Notes under the pieces: model-generated
What the model saw: only the letters and a program-made list of their open reading frames with translations
What the model was told of the DNA's origin: nothing
Databases searched by the model: none
Program-made: the position numbers and the translations under genes
NCBI GenBank assembly: GCA_963709355.1
Contig: CAVPVY010000005.1
Span: 1,364,001-1,428,000 of the forward strand
Origin: PLOWO2-12-38-17 sp963709355
Lineage (GTDB): Bacteria; Planctomycetota; Brocadiia; Brocadiales; Brocadiaceae
Length of the DNA: 64,000 nucleotides
Direction of reading: 5' to 3'
Shown here: in pieces, positions 24,923 to 33,604 of the stretch
Numbering within the stretch: position 1 is the first letter of the stretch
Layout of the letters: the number at the start of each line of letters is the position of its first letter

Positions 24923-26983
24923 TCATATAGGGTTTTCAGCGCCATTTTTTTCTGTTCCTTGCATGGTTAGAGACCGAACTATCCCCATCTGAATCAAAGA
25001 CTTAAAGGCTTTGGGCGCATCTCCTTCCCATAAATCCGGCAGAACAGTGTTCTGATAGAATAAAGAGCCACCTATCCCGGAAGGCCCCCTAACGCGGAAT
25101 CCAGCCGTAGAATCACAGCCGGACTGAACCGTCGTCCCGTGAGCCATCGTTCTGGTTGGCATATTACGCCCCGTTACCGAGGCAGCCGCTTGGGCTGCGG
25201 CATATTCCCTTTTGGTTTTTATAAGTATATTAAATGCGCTGTTCAAATCTCTCTGGTGGATAATATTACACTCCTTGCATACCCACTCTCTGACAGAAAG
25301 GTTTTCCTTTCCAGTCGGACCTGTAATAGCGCCGCAATTACAGCAGGTCATTGTTGACCTCGCCTCATTAATATCAGGATAAACAACAATTTCAGCCCTT
25401 TTTGCCTTTTCCTCAACCATCCTTCTAAGTGTTGCGATAGACCTGTCACGCCCGCCTCTGCGTACTTTCTTGATTCCCTTTGGACCTTGCTTTGACTTTT
25501 CTGCTTCTAGCGTACTGAGCGCCTCCTTTGCCCCTTCAATATCTGCCTTGACCTGTTTCAACAGCACCTTTCGTTTCTTTCTGTAAGACACCTGCCGTTC
25601 AGGCTCCCAATGACCAATGCCAACTACATCACACCCTTCCACTAAAGCACGGCTTACTTTATGCAAGACATCTAACCGCTGATTTGCAACCCGATACTGC
25701 AATCCGCCTACCATTCGAGACAACCTCCTCCACGAGTTGCTTGCGTCCTGACTGATCATGGTTTTTCCGAGACGTTCTTTTTCTTTTGCTATAACCTTGT
25801 CTTTTTCTCCTTCATGGAGTTTTTGGATTGAGCGTTTGCGGGATAATTGCGATATTGTTTCGATTATTTCCGTTTCAGTTCTTTTCCTTTTTGGTCCATG
25901 TTTCCTTGAAAGGTTTTTCTGTAGTTTCTCAAGTCTTTTATCGCTCTTCTCAAAGAACTGGTAGTGTATTGCCGCATGCCGCGTCTCCGAAGTACGCGCA
26001 TTTTGTAGTCCCAGTGTCAATGCCGTCTGCGCTCCGGGGTCTATTCCTACCCACCATCCGGCACGTTTCTGAATAATTGTCCACACGCTATCAGGAACTT
26101 CACAGCTTAAAACAGCAAAGAAATGTCCTGCACGCTCATTAACTGTTAACTGCTTTATCTTACTGCCGTCGGGTATTTGCCTGTGGTATGCCGCATCAAT
26201 CCATGCGTTCACTTTGTGGAGCGGATTTATTAAAATCTGATGACCATTATTACGGCGTTTATTGCGGAAAATATCAGAGATTTCCCTATTTTGAATTTGA
26301 AATGAAAATCCATTACAACGTCTTTTGTATCTTGGCTCCCCTGTCGCACCGTATTTCCGCTGCTGCGGTGATGGTTGCACGGCAGTATTCCAGCGTTCGG
26401 AATTTGCAGACCCTGAAATGTTGAATCTTACAGTGGAAAGGGATCTCCCATCCTGTGGTTCAAAAGACCTGTCCATATAAACCTTTGCCGCATATCCGGC
26501 ATATTTGTTGATTGACCTCATAAATTGCCAGAATACCGTGAGCTTCGTAGCATTTTTTCTATCAATGCCTTTGTCAATAGCCTCTTTCCGTTTTGCAACT
26601 TCTTTTTTGTGCCTTGATTTGAGTTCTTCTGCCAGATATTTGACATCAAGCAATTTTCCCAATGGTATATCGTCAAGAGCCTTTCCCACGAAAGTTTTGG
26701 CGTCATAACAATGTGCGGCTGTTTCAAATTCCATTTCGGGATACTGGCTGCGTATCTTTTGAATAGCCTTGACACGTTGACCTTGTTTATTGTCCTTATC
26801 GGTTGAAAGGCAGGTATTGATTACATATTCAAACTGTCCTGAACAAAGGGCATTCTTGAGCTTCTTTCGTATAGTTACTGCTTTGTTCCACTGCATTCTT
26901 GATTCCCTGAGGATTCTGTATAGCTGCGCCCTTTGCGGTCTTGTTGGAAATATTTCGTATTTGTAGTTTAGGAGATTTGACAT
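24923..26983 (-). CDS. TnpB/Cas12-like RuvC nuclease, putative type V-U CRISPR effector
   Basis: A 686-residue protein with a TnpB-type start (NLLNYKYEIFPTRPQRAQLY, then MQWNKAV) and a long helical recognition region to about residue 305. RuvC-I is WWVGIDPGAQT with Asp315. The RuvC-II position reads DVVGIGHWEP (452-461) without the usual Glu of the IxxED pattern. A Glu540 (DINEARST) lies just before the zinc ribbon Cys547/Cys550...Cys569/Cys572. RuvC-III Asp579 is in HQRDLNSAFNIL. TnpB is about 400 residues, so this is of Cas12 size. A roughly 95-residue tail after RuvC-III is unrecognised. It starts 42 bp after the amino-acid permease gene, with AAAGG before the ATG, and ends 78 bp from the CRISPR array. 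A long TnpB that happens to neighbour an array is the alternative. Confidence 0.85.
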   Translation of the reverse strand: MSNLLNYKYEIFPTRPQRAQLYRILRESRMQWNKAVTIRKKLKNALCSGQFEYVINTCLSTDKDNKQGQRVKAIQKIRSQYPEMEFETAAHCYDAKTFVGKALDDIPLGKLLDVKYLAEELKSRHKKEVAKRKEAIDKGIDRKNATKLTVFWQFMRSINKYAGYAAKVYMDRSFEPQDGRSLSTVRFNISGSANSERWNTAVQPSPQQRKYGATGEPRYKRRCNGFSFQIQNREISDIFRNKRRNNGHQILINPLHKVNAWIDAAYHRQIPDGSKIKQLTVNERAGHFFAVLSCEVPDSVWTIIQKRAGWWVGIDPGAQTALTLGLQNARTSETRHAAIHYQFFEKSDKRLEKLQKNLSRKHGPKRKRTETEIIETISQLSRKRSIQKLHEGEKDKVIAKEKERLGKTMISQDASNSWRRLSRMVGGLQYRVANQRLDVLHKVSRALVEGCDVVGIGHWEPERQVSYRKKRKVLLKQVKADIEGAKEALSTLEAEKSKQGPKGIKKVRRGGRDRSIATLRRMVEEKAKRAEIVVYPDINEARSTMTCCNCGAITGPTGKENLSVREWVCKECNIIHQRDLNSAFNILIKTKREYAAAQAAASVTGRNMPTRTMAHGTTVQSGCDSTAGFRVRGPSGIGGSLFYQNTVLPDLWEGDAPKAFKSLIQMGIVRSLTMQGTEKNGAENPI

Positions 26984-27025
26984 AATACGCCTTTATAGAC
27001 AACCTTTATCCAGCCCCACCTTTGA

Positions 27026-28504
27026 TTAGTTTTGTTTTTCCATTAATGCATGTTTCTTCGCAATCTTGCTGTGCCGCCTGCTATATGCAAAATAAATAAT
27101 TGAACCTATTGCAAGCCATATAAAGAGTCTTATCCATGTGGATAATTCCAGACGAAACATCATATATCCGCAGGAAATAATGCCCATAATGGGAATAACG
27201 GGCACAAATGGACAACGAAATGCGCGTGGATGTTTAGGATTCTTAATGCGCAATATAATAACCGCCGCACATACAAGACAAAACGCCAGCAAGGTTCCTA
27301 TATTAACCAGTTTTGCTATTTCTTCTATCGGAAAAAAACAAGCCGTAATTGCGACACATGCACCAACAATTATAGTTGATATATAAGGCGTTCCATATCG
27401 TGGATGAATAGCAGCAAATAAACGTTCGGATAATAATCCGTCTTTTGCCATTGCCCAGAATATCCTTGACTGACTCATAAGCAAGACAAGAAGCACACTC
27501 GTTAATCCCGCTACCGCACCAACTGAAATAAAAAATGGTATCTTCACCAGCCCATATCTGCTAAAGGCATCTGCAAGCGGCGCATCAATACTAATTTCTT
27601 TATAGTAAACCATACCTGTGAGAATAGCGGTAACAGCTATATATAAAAAAGTACAAATAACCAAGGATGCAATTATACTAATAGGCATGTCTTTTTGAGG
27701 ATTCCTTGCCTCCTGAGAGGCGGTTGAAACTGCATCGAATCCGATATAAGCAAAAAATATATACGCCGCCCCAGTCCCAATCCCTGATATACCAAACGGT
27801 GAAAAGGTTGCCCAGCTATTTCCCCAGTTATCACTCTTTACATAAAACCATCCGGCAAATATTACCAGCAAGATTACAGAGAGCTTTACTACAACAATGA
27901 TATTATTAAACCGTGCACTCTCTTTGATGCCAATAACCAGCAAATAAGTAATAACACAAATAATTAACGCGGCAGGAAGATTAAATACTACTGGTATACC
28001 TTTTATATAGGGAATGTTTTGAATAAACAGGGCTTTTGTATTTTGTGATAATGTCCAGTAATCGTTTGTAAGCCACAGTGGAATTTCAAGGCCAAATAAT
28101 CCTAGTAATTTTACAAAATAATGCGACCATCCAACGGCGACAAGGCTAGATGCAAGGGAATACTCAAGGATAAGGTCCCACCCTATAATCCATGCAAAAA
28201 GCTCACCCAGCCCAGCATATGCATACGTGTAAGCGCTTCCGGCAAGTGGCACCATTGAAGCAAACTCGGCATAACAAAGCGCCACAAATATACACGCAAA
28301 TCCAGATAGTACAAATGAGAAAATCAAACTGGGACCAGCATACTCTCTGGCTGCAAGACCCGTTAAAACAAATATACCTGCGCCAATAATCGCCCCTATT
28401 CCTAACCCTGTTAATGAAAACGGACCCAATACACGTTTGAAGTGGTTGCGATTGGATTCTTCTTCGATATCGCTGAGGGATTTTTTTACAAACAGTTTTT
28501 TCAT
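27026..28504 (-). CDS. APC-family amino acid permease
   Basis: The 492-residue protein has about 12-14 membrane helices and the APC signatures LGIGAIIGAGIFVLTG (substrate loop), FVLSGFACIFVALCYAEFA, GSAYTYAYAGLGELFAWIIGWDLILEY and FAYIGFDAVSTASQEARNPQ. It resembles cationic amino-acid transporter-like bacterial permeases (YfnA type). It would import amino acids with protons across the inner membrane; the exact substrate cannot be read. The Cas12-like gene follows after 42 bp on the same strand and may share its transcript. Confidence 0.9.
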   Translation of the reverse strand: MKKLFVKKSLSDIEEESNRNHFKRVLGPFSLTGLGIGAIIGAGIFVLTGLAAREYAGPSLIFSFVLSGFACIFVALCYAEFASMVPLAGSAYTYAYAGLGELFAWIIGWDLILEYSLASSLVAVGWSHYFVKLLGLFGLEIPLWLTNDYWTLSQNTKALFIQNIPYIKGIPVVFNLPAALIICVITYLLVIGIKESARFNNIIVVVKLSVILLVIFAGWFYVKSDNWGNSWATFSPFGISGIGTGAAYIFFAYIGFDAVSTASQEARNPQKDMPISIIASLVICTFLYIAVTAILTGMVYYKEISIDAPLADAFSRYGLVKIPFFISVGAVAGLTSVLLVLLMSQSRIFWAMAKDGLLSERLFAAIHPRYGTPYISTIIVGACVAITACFFPIEEIAKLVNIGTLLAFCLVCAAVIILRIKNPKHPRAFRCPFVPVIPIMGIISCGYMMFRLELSTWIRLFIWLAIGSIIYFAYSRRHSKIAKKHALMEKQN

Positions 28505-28623
28505 TATATTGAATAACCGTTTGATAGGATATAAAATTCAAGAGACAGGTAAAAATTGACAGTAAAATCTGCTAATATTGTTAAAACAATTTCTTGTGTT
28601 TTGAATATTCAGGACTCTAAATG

Positions 28624-29856
28624 CTATACTCTTTCTATTATATGCCCCAGTTTTTCCTTTTTGGTTCGAAGATAGAATTTATTTTCCTCTTTCGGCTCGG
28701 CAACAATTGGAATGCGCTCAACTATTTCAAGCCCGTACCCATTAAGCGCTGCAAATTTTCTTGGATTATTGGTAAGTAACCTCATTTTTGTTATACCTAG
28801 GTCTCTTAAAATCTGCGCGCCAATACCATAATCACGCTTGTCTGCTGGTAAACCAAGTCTTTCATTTGCCTCAACGGTATCAAGTCCTTTTTCCTGCAAC
28901 AAGTAAGCGTGCAGTTTATTTTCAAGTCCTATACCCCTCCCCTCCTGCCGCATGTATAAGACGACGCCCTTCCCTTCTTTTTGTATCATCCTGATTGCGC
29001 TATGAAGCTGTTCCCCGCAATCGCAACGCAATGAACCAAATATATCACCCGTTAAACACTCATCGTGTACTCTTACAAGAACAGGCTCATTATGCAGTGG
29101 CGAAGGGTTATTTCCACTTTCGCTTCCAATACCCAGACAAAGAGCAAGATGAAGGTATTCATCAACAAAAGACTTATAGAGATGTAGGGTAAAATCCCCA
29201 TAAATCGTAGGTAATTTTACTGTAACACGCTTTTCGATTAAACGTTCCTGTTCATGACGATATTTAATAATGTCCGCAATCGTACATATTTTAAGATTGT
29301 GTCTCTCAGCAAATTTCTTTAAATCGTGAAGTTTTGCCATGTTACCATCATCTGTCATGATTTCACATATGACTCCCGCTGGTTTTAGACCTGCAATGCG
29401 CATTAAATCAATTGCGCCTTCTGTATGTCCAGTCCTAACAAGCACCCCTCCTTTCTTCGCCTTAAGCGGGAATATATGACCTGGTCTGACAAGCTCTTCT
29501 GCTGTTGACTTGTCATCGATCACGGTCATTATTGTAACAGCCCTATCTTTTGAAGAAACACCTGTGGTAATACCATTTCTGGCATCAATAGAAACTGTAA
29601 AAGGTGTCTGGAAAATTGAAGTATTATTAGAAACCATTGGGTATAAGTCCAGCTTTTCCGCACGTTCTGCACTAATGGAAAGGCACAGAATACCACGTGC
29701 ATAAGTAAGTATAAAGTTTATTGCCTCTGGTGTGACCTTTTCTGCGGCAAGGACGACATCACCTTCGTTTTCACGATTTTCATCATCAACTAAAATAATC
29801 ATTTTACCTTGTTTGAGGTCTTCAATAGCCTCTTGTATCGTATTAAACTTCACCAT
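28624..29856 (-). CDS. ribBA: bifunctional riboflavin synthesis protein RibBA
   Basis: Starting at the ATG 29856 (MVKFNTIQEAIEDLKQG) behind AAGAGGTG, the protein has 410 residues. The N-terminal half is 3,4-dihydroxy-2-butanone-4-phosphate synthase (DDENRENEGDVVLAAE, RTGHTEGAIDL). The C-terminal half is GTP cyclohydrolase II with the zinc site CLTGDIFGSLRCDCGEQL and YMRQEGRGIGLENKLHAY. Both supply riboflavin precursors, relevant to the flavin-rich Nqr complex encoded elsewhere in the window. A TTG 18 bp upstream is the alternative start. No FMN riboswitch was seen in the leader. Confidence 0.95.
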   Translation of the reverse strand: MVKFNTIQEAIEDLKQGKMIILVDDENRENEGDVVLAAEKVTPEAINFILTYARGILCLSISAERAEKLDLYPMVSNNTSIFQTPFTVSIDARNGITTGVSSKDRAVTIMTVIDDKSTAEELVRPGHIFPLKAKKGGVLVRTGHTEGAIDLMRIAGLKPAGVICEIMTDDGNMAKLHDLKKFAERHNLKICTIADIIKYRHEQERLIEKRVTVKLPTIYGDFTLHLYKSFVDEYLHLALCLGIGSESGNNPSPLHNEPVLVRVHDECLTGDIFGSLRCDCGEQLHSAIRMIQKEGKGVVLYMRQEGRGIGLENKLHAYLLQEKGLDTVEANERLGLPADKRDYGIGAQILRDLGITKMRLLTNNPRKFAALNGYGLEIVERIPIVAEPKEENKFYLRTKKEKLGHIIERV

Positions 29857-30139
29857 ACACCTCTTTATGTTCAATTAAATTATAATCTTTGTACACGGAT
29901 AAATACAAATTACCACAATTAAATTTGTATGTGTCTATGAAAATTTGTGTCTGTTTATTCAAATATCAATTTTATTAAAAAAATATTTAATGTAAAGTTA
30001 TTTGTATTATAATACATAACGAAATTATGTTATGGCACAAAATGGGAATGTCCAACAACAATAATAATTTTTTACTTTTTACTAATTACTTTTCATTTTT
30101 CAGTAACTAAAGTTGTTTTTCTAATTCCCCCGCCTCCGA

Positions 30140-30600
30140 ATTTTTTTTAACGTACTAAATGAAAAACCTTGATATATTTTTGACATTTCATTTATTGTTG
30201 TTTTAACCAATCGATCCATACTTTCCTCAGTAAAAACAACATGTTGCATTAAGTTTTCAGTAAATAAGTTTCTTTTCTTATAGTGAGAATATATTGTAAT
30301 ATTTAGCGTGCCATACCTGTAATTGTTTTTTGTATAACGGCATTTTTAAATAAGTCAATTTCTGTAAAAACAACCTCTAACAATGGCTATATTAATACAA
30401 ATAAACACATAATAATTCCTAAACAGAAAAATATTTTGTTTAATATCGCATAGCTTCTCGCCTTGATATACAAACCATAAATCATAGCAAATATTTTTAA
30501 TGCAGCATTTGATGCTTCCCCATTATTCTTTAGTAATTCTTTTTGAATAGTCCAAAAGGAATCTAGCGTTTGTTTTATTAGAGTTCTTTGTTATTCGGTC
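30140..30600 (-). pseudogene. decayed gene for a small membrane protein, unknown family
   Basis: Minus-strand translation of this gene-less stretch gives a coherent but interrupted protein. One part is FWTIQKELLKNNGEASNAAL, continuing to a hydrophobic helix (IFFCLGIIMCLFVLI) that hits TAG and reads on in frame (PLLEVVFTEIDLFKNAV). After a frameshift near 30310 it resumes with ENLMQHVVFTEESMDRLVKT and ends in a basic tail KKIRRRGN. I do not recognise the family. The stop and frame change indicate decay. The flanks (29875-30140 and 30600-30753) show nothing else. Confidence 0.5.
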
Positions 30601-30753
30601 TATAAATTTATTGTCAACTATGTTTGTGTCCTTTATGTTTTACTTAGTCTGATTCTTTAGCAATGGTTAGCATGAGGAAACACAAACAATTTGTAATATT
30701 TATAATAAATGTCATACTTTGTCTGTGTCTTAGGCCTTTTGAATGCATGAACT

Positions 30754-31725
30754 TTAATGAAGCGATACACTAACATGTTTTTTACGTTCAGTATACCAGG
30801 TAACGAATAACCGAATACCTTGCTCGATAGATACTTCTGGTTTGTAATGTAAACAACGCTCTGCCTTTCGTATGTCCGCATAAGTTCTATGCATATCTCC
30901 CGGTTGTTCCGGAAGTTCAATAATCTGTGCCTTCTTACCCAATGCCTGTTCAATAAGTTCAATAAGTCTCTTTAATTGTACTGGTTTCGAATCACCAAGG
31001 TTAATTATTTCAAAGTCATATTCTGTATCAAGTGCAGAAACAACTCCATCAATAATATCGGAATAATAAGTATAATCGCGCTCTGTTGTACCGTCACCGT
31101 ACATATTTATTGGTTGGTTGCAATCAACAAGCTCTGTAAACTTCCTTATTGCAAGGTCTGGTCTTTGACGCGGACCGTACACAGTAAAGAATCTGAGACA
31201 TAATATGGGTATTTTATAAAGATGATGATAATTGTAACAAAACAACTCGCCAGCGCGTTTAGTGGCTGCGTATGGTGAAATAGGTTCATTTACAGGGTCG
31301 TCCTCAGAAAAGGGAACTTTCTTATTGTTCCCATAAACCGATGATGACGAACCAAATATAAACTGCTTAACCTTGAAAATCCTGGAAAGCTCAAGCAAAT
31401 TTAGAGTCCCCCTGCAATTAACCTCCTCATACAATAAAGGTTGTTCGATAGACGGCCTTACACCTGCATAAGCCGCCAAATGGATAACCTTTTCAATGTT
31501 ATGCGTCTTAAATATATCATAACACCCTTCCTTATTGCATATGTTAGCTTCGTATAGAGTAAAATCAGGATTTTTAACTGCTTCAGCTATGTTTTCTCTC
31601 TTATAGAAAGGAGAGTAAAAATTGTTAAAATTATCAATAACAACAATTTTCCTTTTTTGCAACAGAAGTTTCTCTGCGAGATGTGAACCTATAAAACCTG
31701 CACCACCAGTGACTAAAATTGACAT
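30754..31725 (-). CDS. NAD-dependent nucleotide-sugar epimerase
   Basis: The 323-residue extended short-chain dehydrogenase has the Rossmann motif VTGGAGFIGSHLAEKLL, HLAAYAGVRPSIEQP, the catalytic Ser region FGSSSSVYGNNKKVPF and Tyr-x3-Lys in SPYAATKRAGELF, then RFFTVYGPRQRPDLAI. The PFSEDDPVNEPISPYAATK run is typical of UDP-glucuronate 4-epimerases and their relatives in capsule and LPS synthesis. It would make activated sugars such as UDP-galacturonate in the cytoplasm. It is divergent from carA and distant from the polysaccharide cluster at 53-64 kb. Confidence 0.88.
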   Translation of the reverse strand: MSILVTGGAGFIGSHLAEKLLLQKRKIVVIDNFNNFYSPFYKRENIAEAVKNPDFTLYEANICNKEGCYDIFKTHNIEKVIHLAAYAGVRPSIEQPLLYEEVNCRGTLNLLELSRIFKVKQFIFGSSSSVYGNNKKVPFSEDDPVNEPISPYAATKRAGELFCYNYHHLYKIPILCLRFFTVYGPRQRPDLAIRKFTELVDCNQPINMYGDGTTERDYTYYSDIIDGVVSALDTEYDFEIINLGDSKPVQLKRLIELIEQALGKKAQIIELPEQPGDMHRTYADIRKAERCLHYKPEVSIEQGIRLFVTWYTERKKHVSVSLH

Positions 31726-31820
31726 TAAATAATAATCCTTTCTTTTGTTTGTAACACCTTAGTTTTATTTGTTTAATATAGCAAGGGGGGCACCTTAGTC
31801 AAGCGAAAAACATCTTTGAC

Positions 31821-31849
31821 TTGACACATTCATTTTTTATTTGTACGAT
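31821..31849 (+). promoter_or_regulatory. sigma70-like promoter upstream of carA
   Basis: TTGACA (31821-31826) and TACGAT (31844-31849) are separated by exactly 17 bp. They lie 108 bp before the carA start and probably drive carA and the genes behind it. Confidence 0.55.
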
Positions 31850-31956
31850 TTAAAAACTTTTAATTTTCATTATTATATTTTATTATGTTTTTATCATTCT
31901 CATAACGTGTGTTCTTAAAACACCGTTATATTTAATAAATTAATTCAATAAAATTC

Positions 31957-33084
31957 ATGAGTAAACAAAAGGCAATACTTGCACTTGAGGATGGTAGTTT
32001 ATTCAAAGGTTACTCTTTGGGCGCTGATGGAGAAACAATTGGTGAAGTAGTTTTCAATACCAGTATAATTGGCTACCAGGAAATTCTAACAGACCCATCA
32101 TATAAAGGGCAGATAGTTGTTATGACCTACCCCATGATTGGCAACTATGGAATTAACGATGAAGATTACGAATCACGCAACCCATTTCTAGAAGGATTTA
32201 TAGTTAAAGAGTATAGCCCTCTGCCAAGCAACTGGCGTTCACAAATTAGTCTTGAAGAATTCCTAAAAATAAAGGGGATTGTTGGCATCCAGGGCATTGA
32301 CACACGAGCGCTAACAATGCTTATAAGGGATTACGGGTCTCAGCAAGCCATAATTTCAACAAAAGACTTCAACGTCTCAAGTCTTATAAATAAGATAAAA
32401 TCATCACCGGGTATTAATGGCATTGATCTGGTGAAATCTGTCACATGTGATAATTTATATAAGTGGGAAGATACAAAAGCTATCCAAAACAAAGCAAGAA
32501 AGTACAAAGTGGTTGTTTACGATTGCGGGGCAAAATACAACATTTTGAGAAATTTAAGTGATGCAGGCTGCCAGGTAACTGTTCTTCCAGCCCATACGCC
32601 GCATAAACATGTCCTTGATATGAACCCAGATGGTATTTTACTCTCCAATGGGCCAGGCGACCCGTCTGCAGTTCCATATATGATAGAAAACATTAAAGGT
32701 TTATTGGGTAAAAAACCGATTTTTGGAATATGCCTTGGGCATCAATTATTGGCGCTTGCGCTTGGTCTGAATACTTACAAACTTAAATTTGGACATCATG
32801 GAGGAAATCAACCGGTAATGGATTTATCCACCAGAAAAGTAGAAATTACTGCACAGAATCACAATTTCGCTGTGTCGCTGCCTGCGAAAGGAACTTTACA
32901 TAAAAACTCATATGGTAATGTGGAGATCACACACATAAACCTTAATGACAAATCAATAGAAGGTCTGAAATGCAATTCCATTCCCGCCTTTTCTGTACAA
33001 TATCATCCTGAAGCATCCCCCGGTCCGCATGATGCCAGCTACCTGTTTGAAAGATTTATTGAGATGATGTGGGAAGAAGCCTGA
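31957..33084 (+). CDS. carA: carbamoyl-phosphate synthase small subunit
   Basis: The 375-residue glutaminase subunit releases ammonia from glutamine for carbamoyl phosphate synthesis, feeding pyrimidines and arginine. The N-terminal part has ALEDGSLFKGYSLGADG and VFNTSIIGYQEILTDPSY. The GATase domain has LLSNGPGDPSAVP, the nucleophile Cys in GICLGHQLLALALG, and the His/Glu pair in QYHPEASPGPHD. carB follows after a broken intervening gene. Confidence 0.95.
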   Translation: MSKQKAILALEDGSLFKGYSLGADGETIGEVVFNTSIIGYQEILTDPSYKGQIVVMTYPMIGNYGINDEDYESRNPFLEGFIVKEYSPLPSNWRSQISLEEFLKIKGIVGIQGIDTRALTMLIRDYGSQQAIISTKDFNVSSLINKIKSSPGINGIDLVKSVTCDNLYKWEDTKAIQNKARKYKVVVYDCGAKYNILRNLSDAGCQVTVLPAHTPHKHVLDMNPDGILLSNGPGDPSAVPYMIENIKGLLGKKPIFGICLGHQLLALALGLNTYKLKFGHHGGNQPVMDLSTRKVEITAQNHNFAVSLPAKGTLHKNSYGNVEITHINLNDKSIEGLKCNSIPAFSVQYHPEASPGPHDASYLFERFIEMMWEEA

Positions 33085-33122
33085 GGTTAAAGATTTGATG
33101 TTGGAAGTTAGAAATATTTATA

Positions 33123-33475
33123 ATGAGAAAATCTTATAATAATCTAGAAGTGTATAAATTATCTTACAACTTGGCTATGGATATTTTCCTTTTATCGAAA
33201 AAATCTCCAAAGGAAGAATTGTATTTGCTGACTTCTCAAATAATTCGTTCTTCAAGGTCTATCAGTTCAAATGTTGCGGAAGGTTGGGAAAAAAGAGAAT
33301 TTGAAAATGTTTTTAAACATCACCTAATCCATTCTTTTGGGTCATGTGCATAAATACACAATTGGCTGTCATTTGCTAAGGATTGTCAATATATTTGTAC
33401 TGAATAATATAATAGTTTCGATAAAATACTTGATCAAATTGTTAAAATATTAAACAAACTATATCAAAATTGAAA
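33123..33475 (+). pseudogene. four-helix bundle protein (23S rRNA intervening-sequence type), frameshifted
   Basis: The first 76 codons (MRKSYNNLEVYKLSYNLAMD, SSRSISSNVAEGWEKREFEN, HHLIHSFGSCA) match the four-helix bundle family, then hit TAA. The rest continues in another frame as LSFAKDCQYICTE, a stop, then NSFDKILDQIVKILNKLYQN. Such genes are short, mobile-like and of unknown function. This one sits between carA and carB, normally adjacent genes, so it appears to have inserted there and decayed. Confidence 0.75.
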
Positions 33476-33604
33476 AAATTACAACAAATAAGATTTAAAC
33501 ATCCAGTCTCCAGAATCTAACTTCATAATCTTTAAAGTATAATATAGGCTGTACAACAACACGGACTTACAAACAGTCAATATTAATAAGCGAGTTTAAT
33601 ATAA

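Noticed and set aside
24923..26983. Reading this gene as an ordinary IS605/IS607 TnpB
   Set aside because: It is 250-300 residues longer than TnpB, has no TnpA or recognisable IS ends, and sits beside a genuine CRISPR array. Kept only as an alternative.
28560..30000. FMN riboswitch expected before ribBA
   Set aside because: The leader lacks the conserved riboswitch core; no support.
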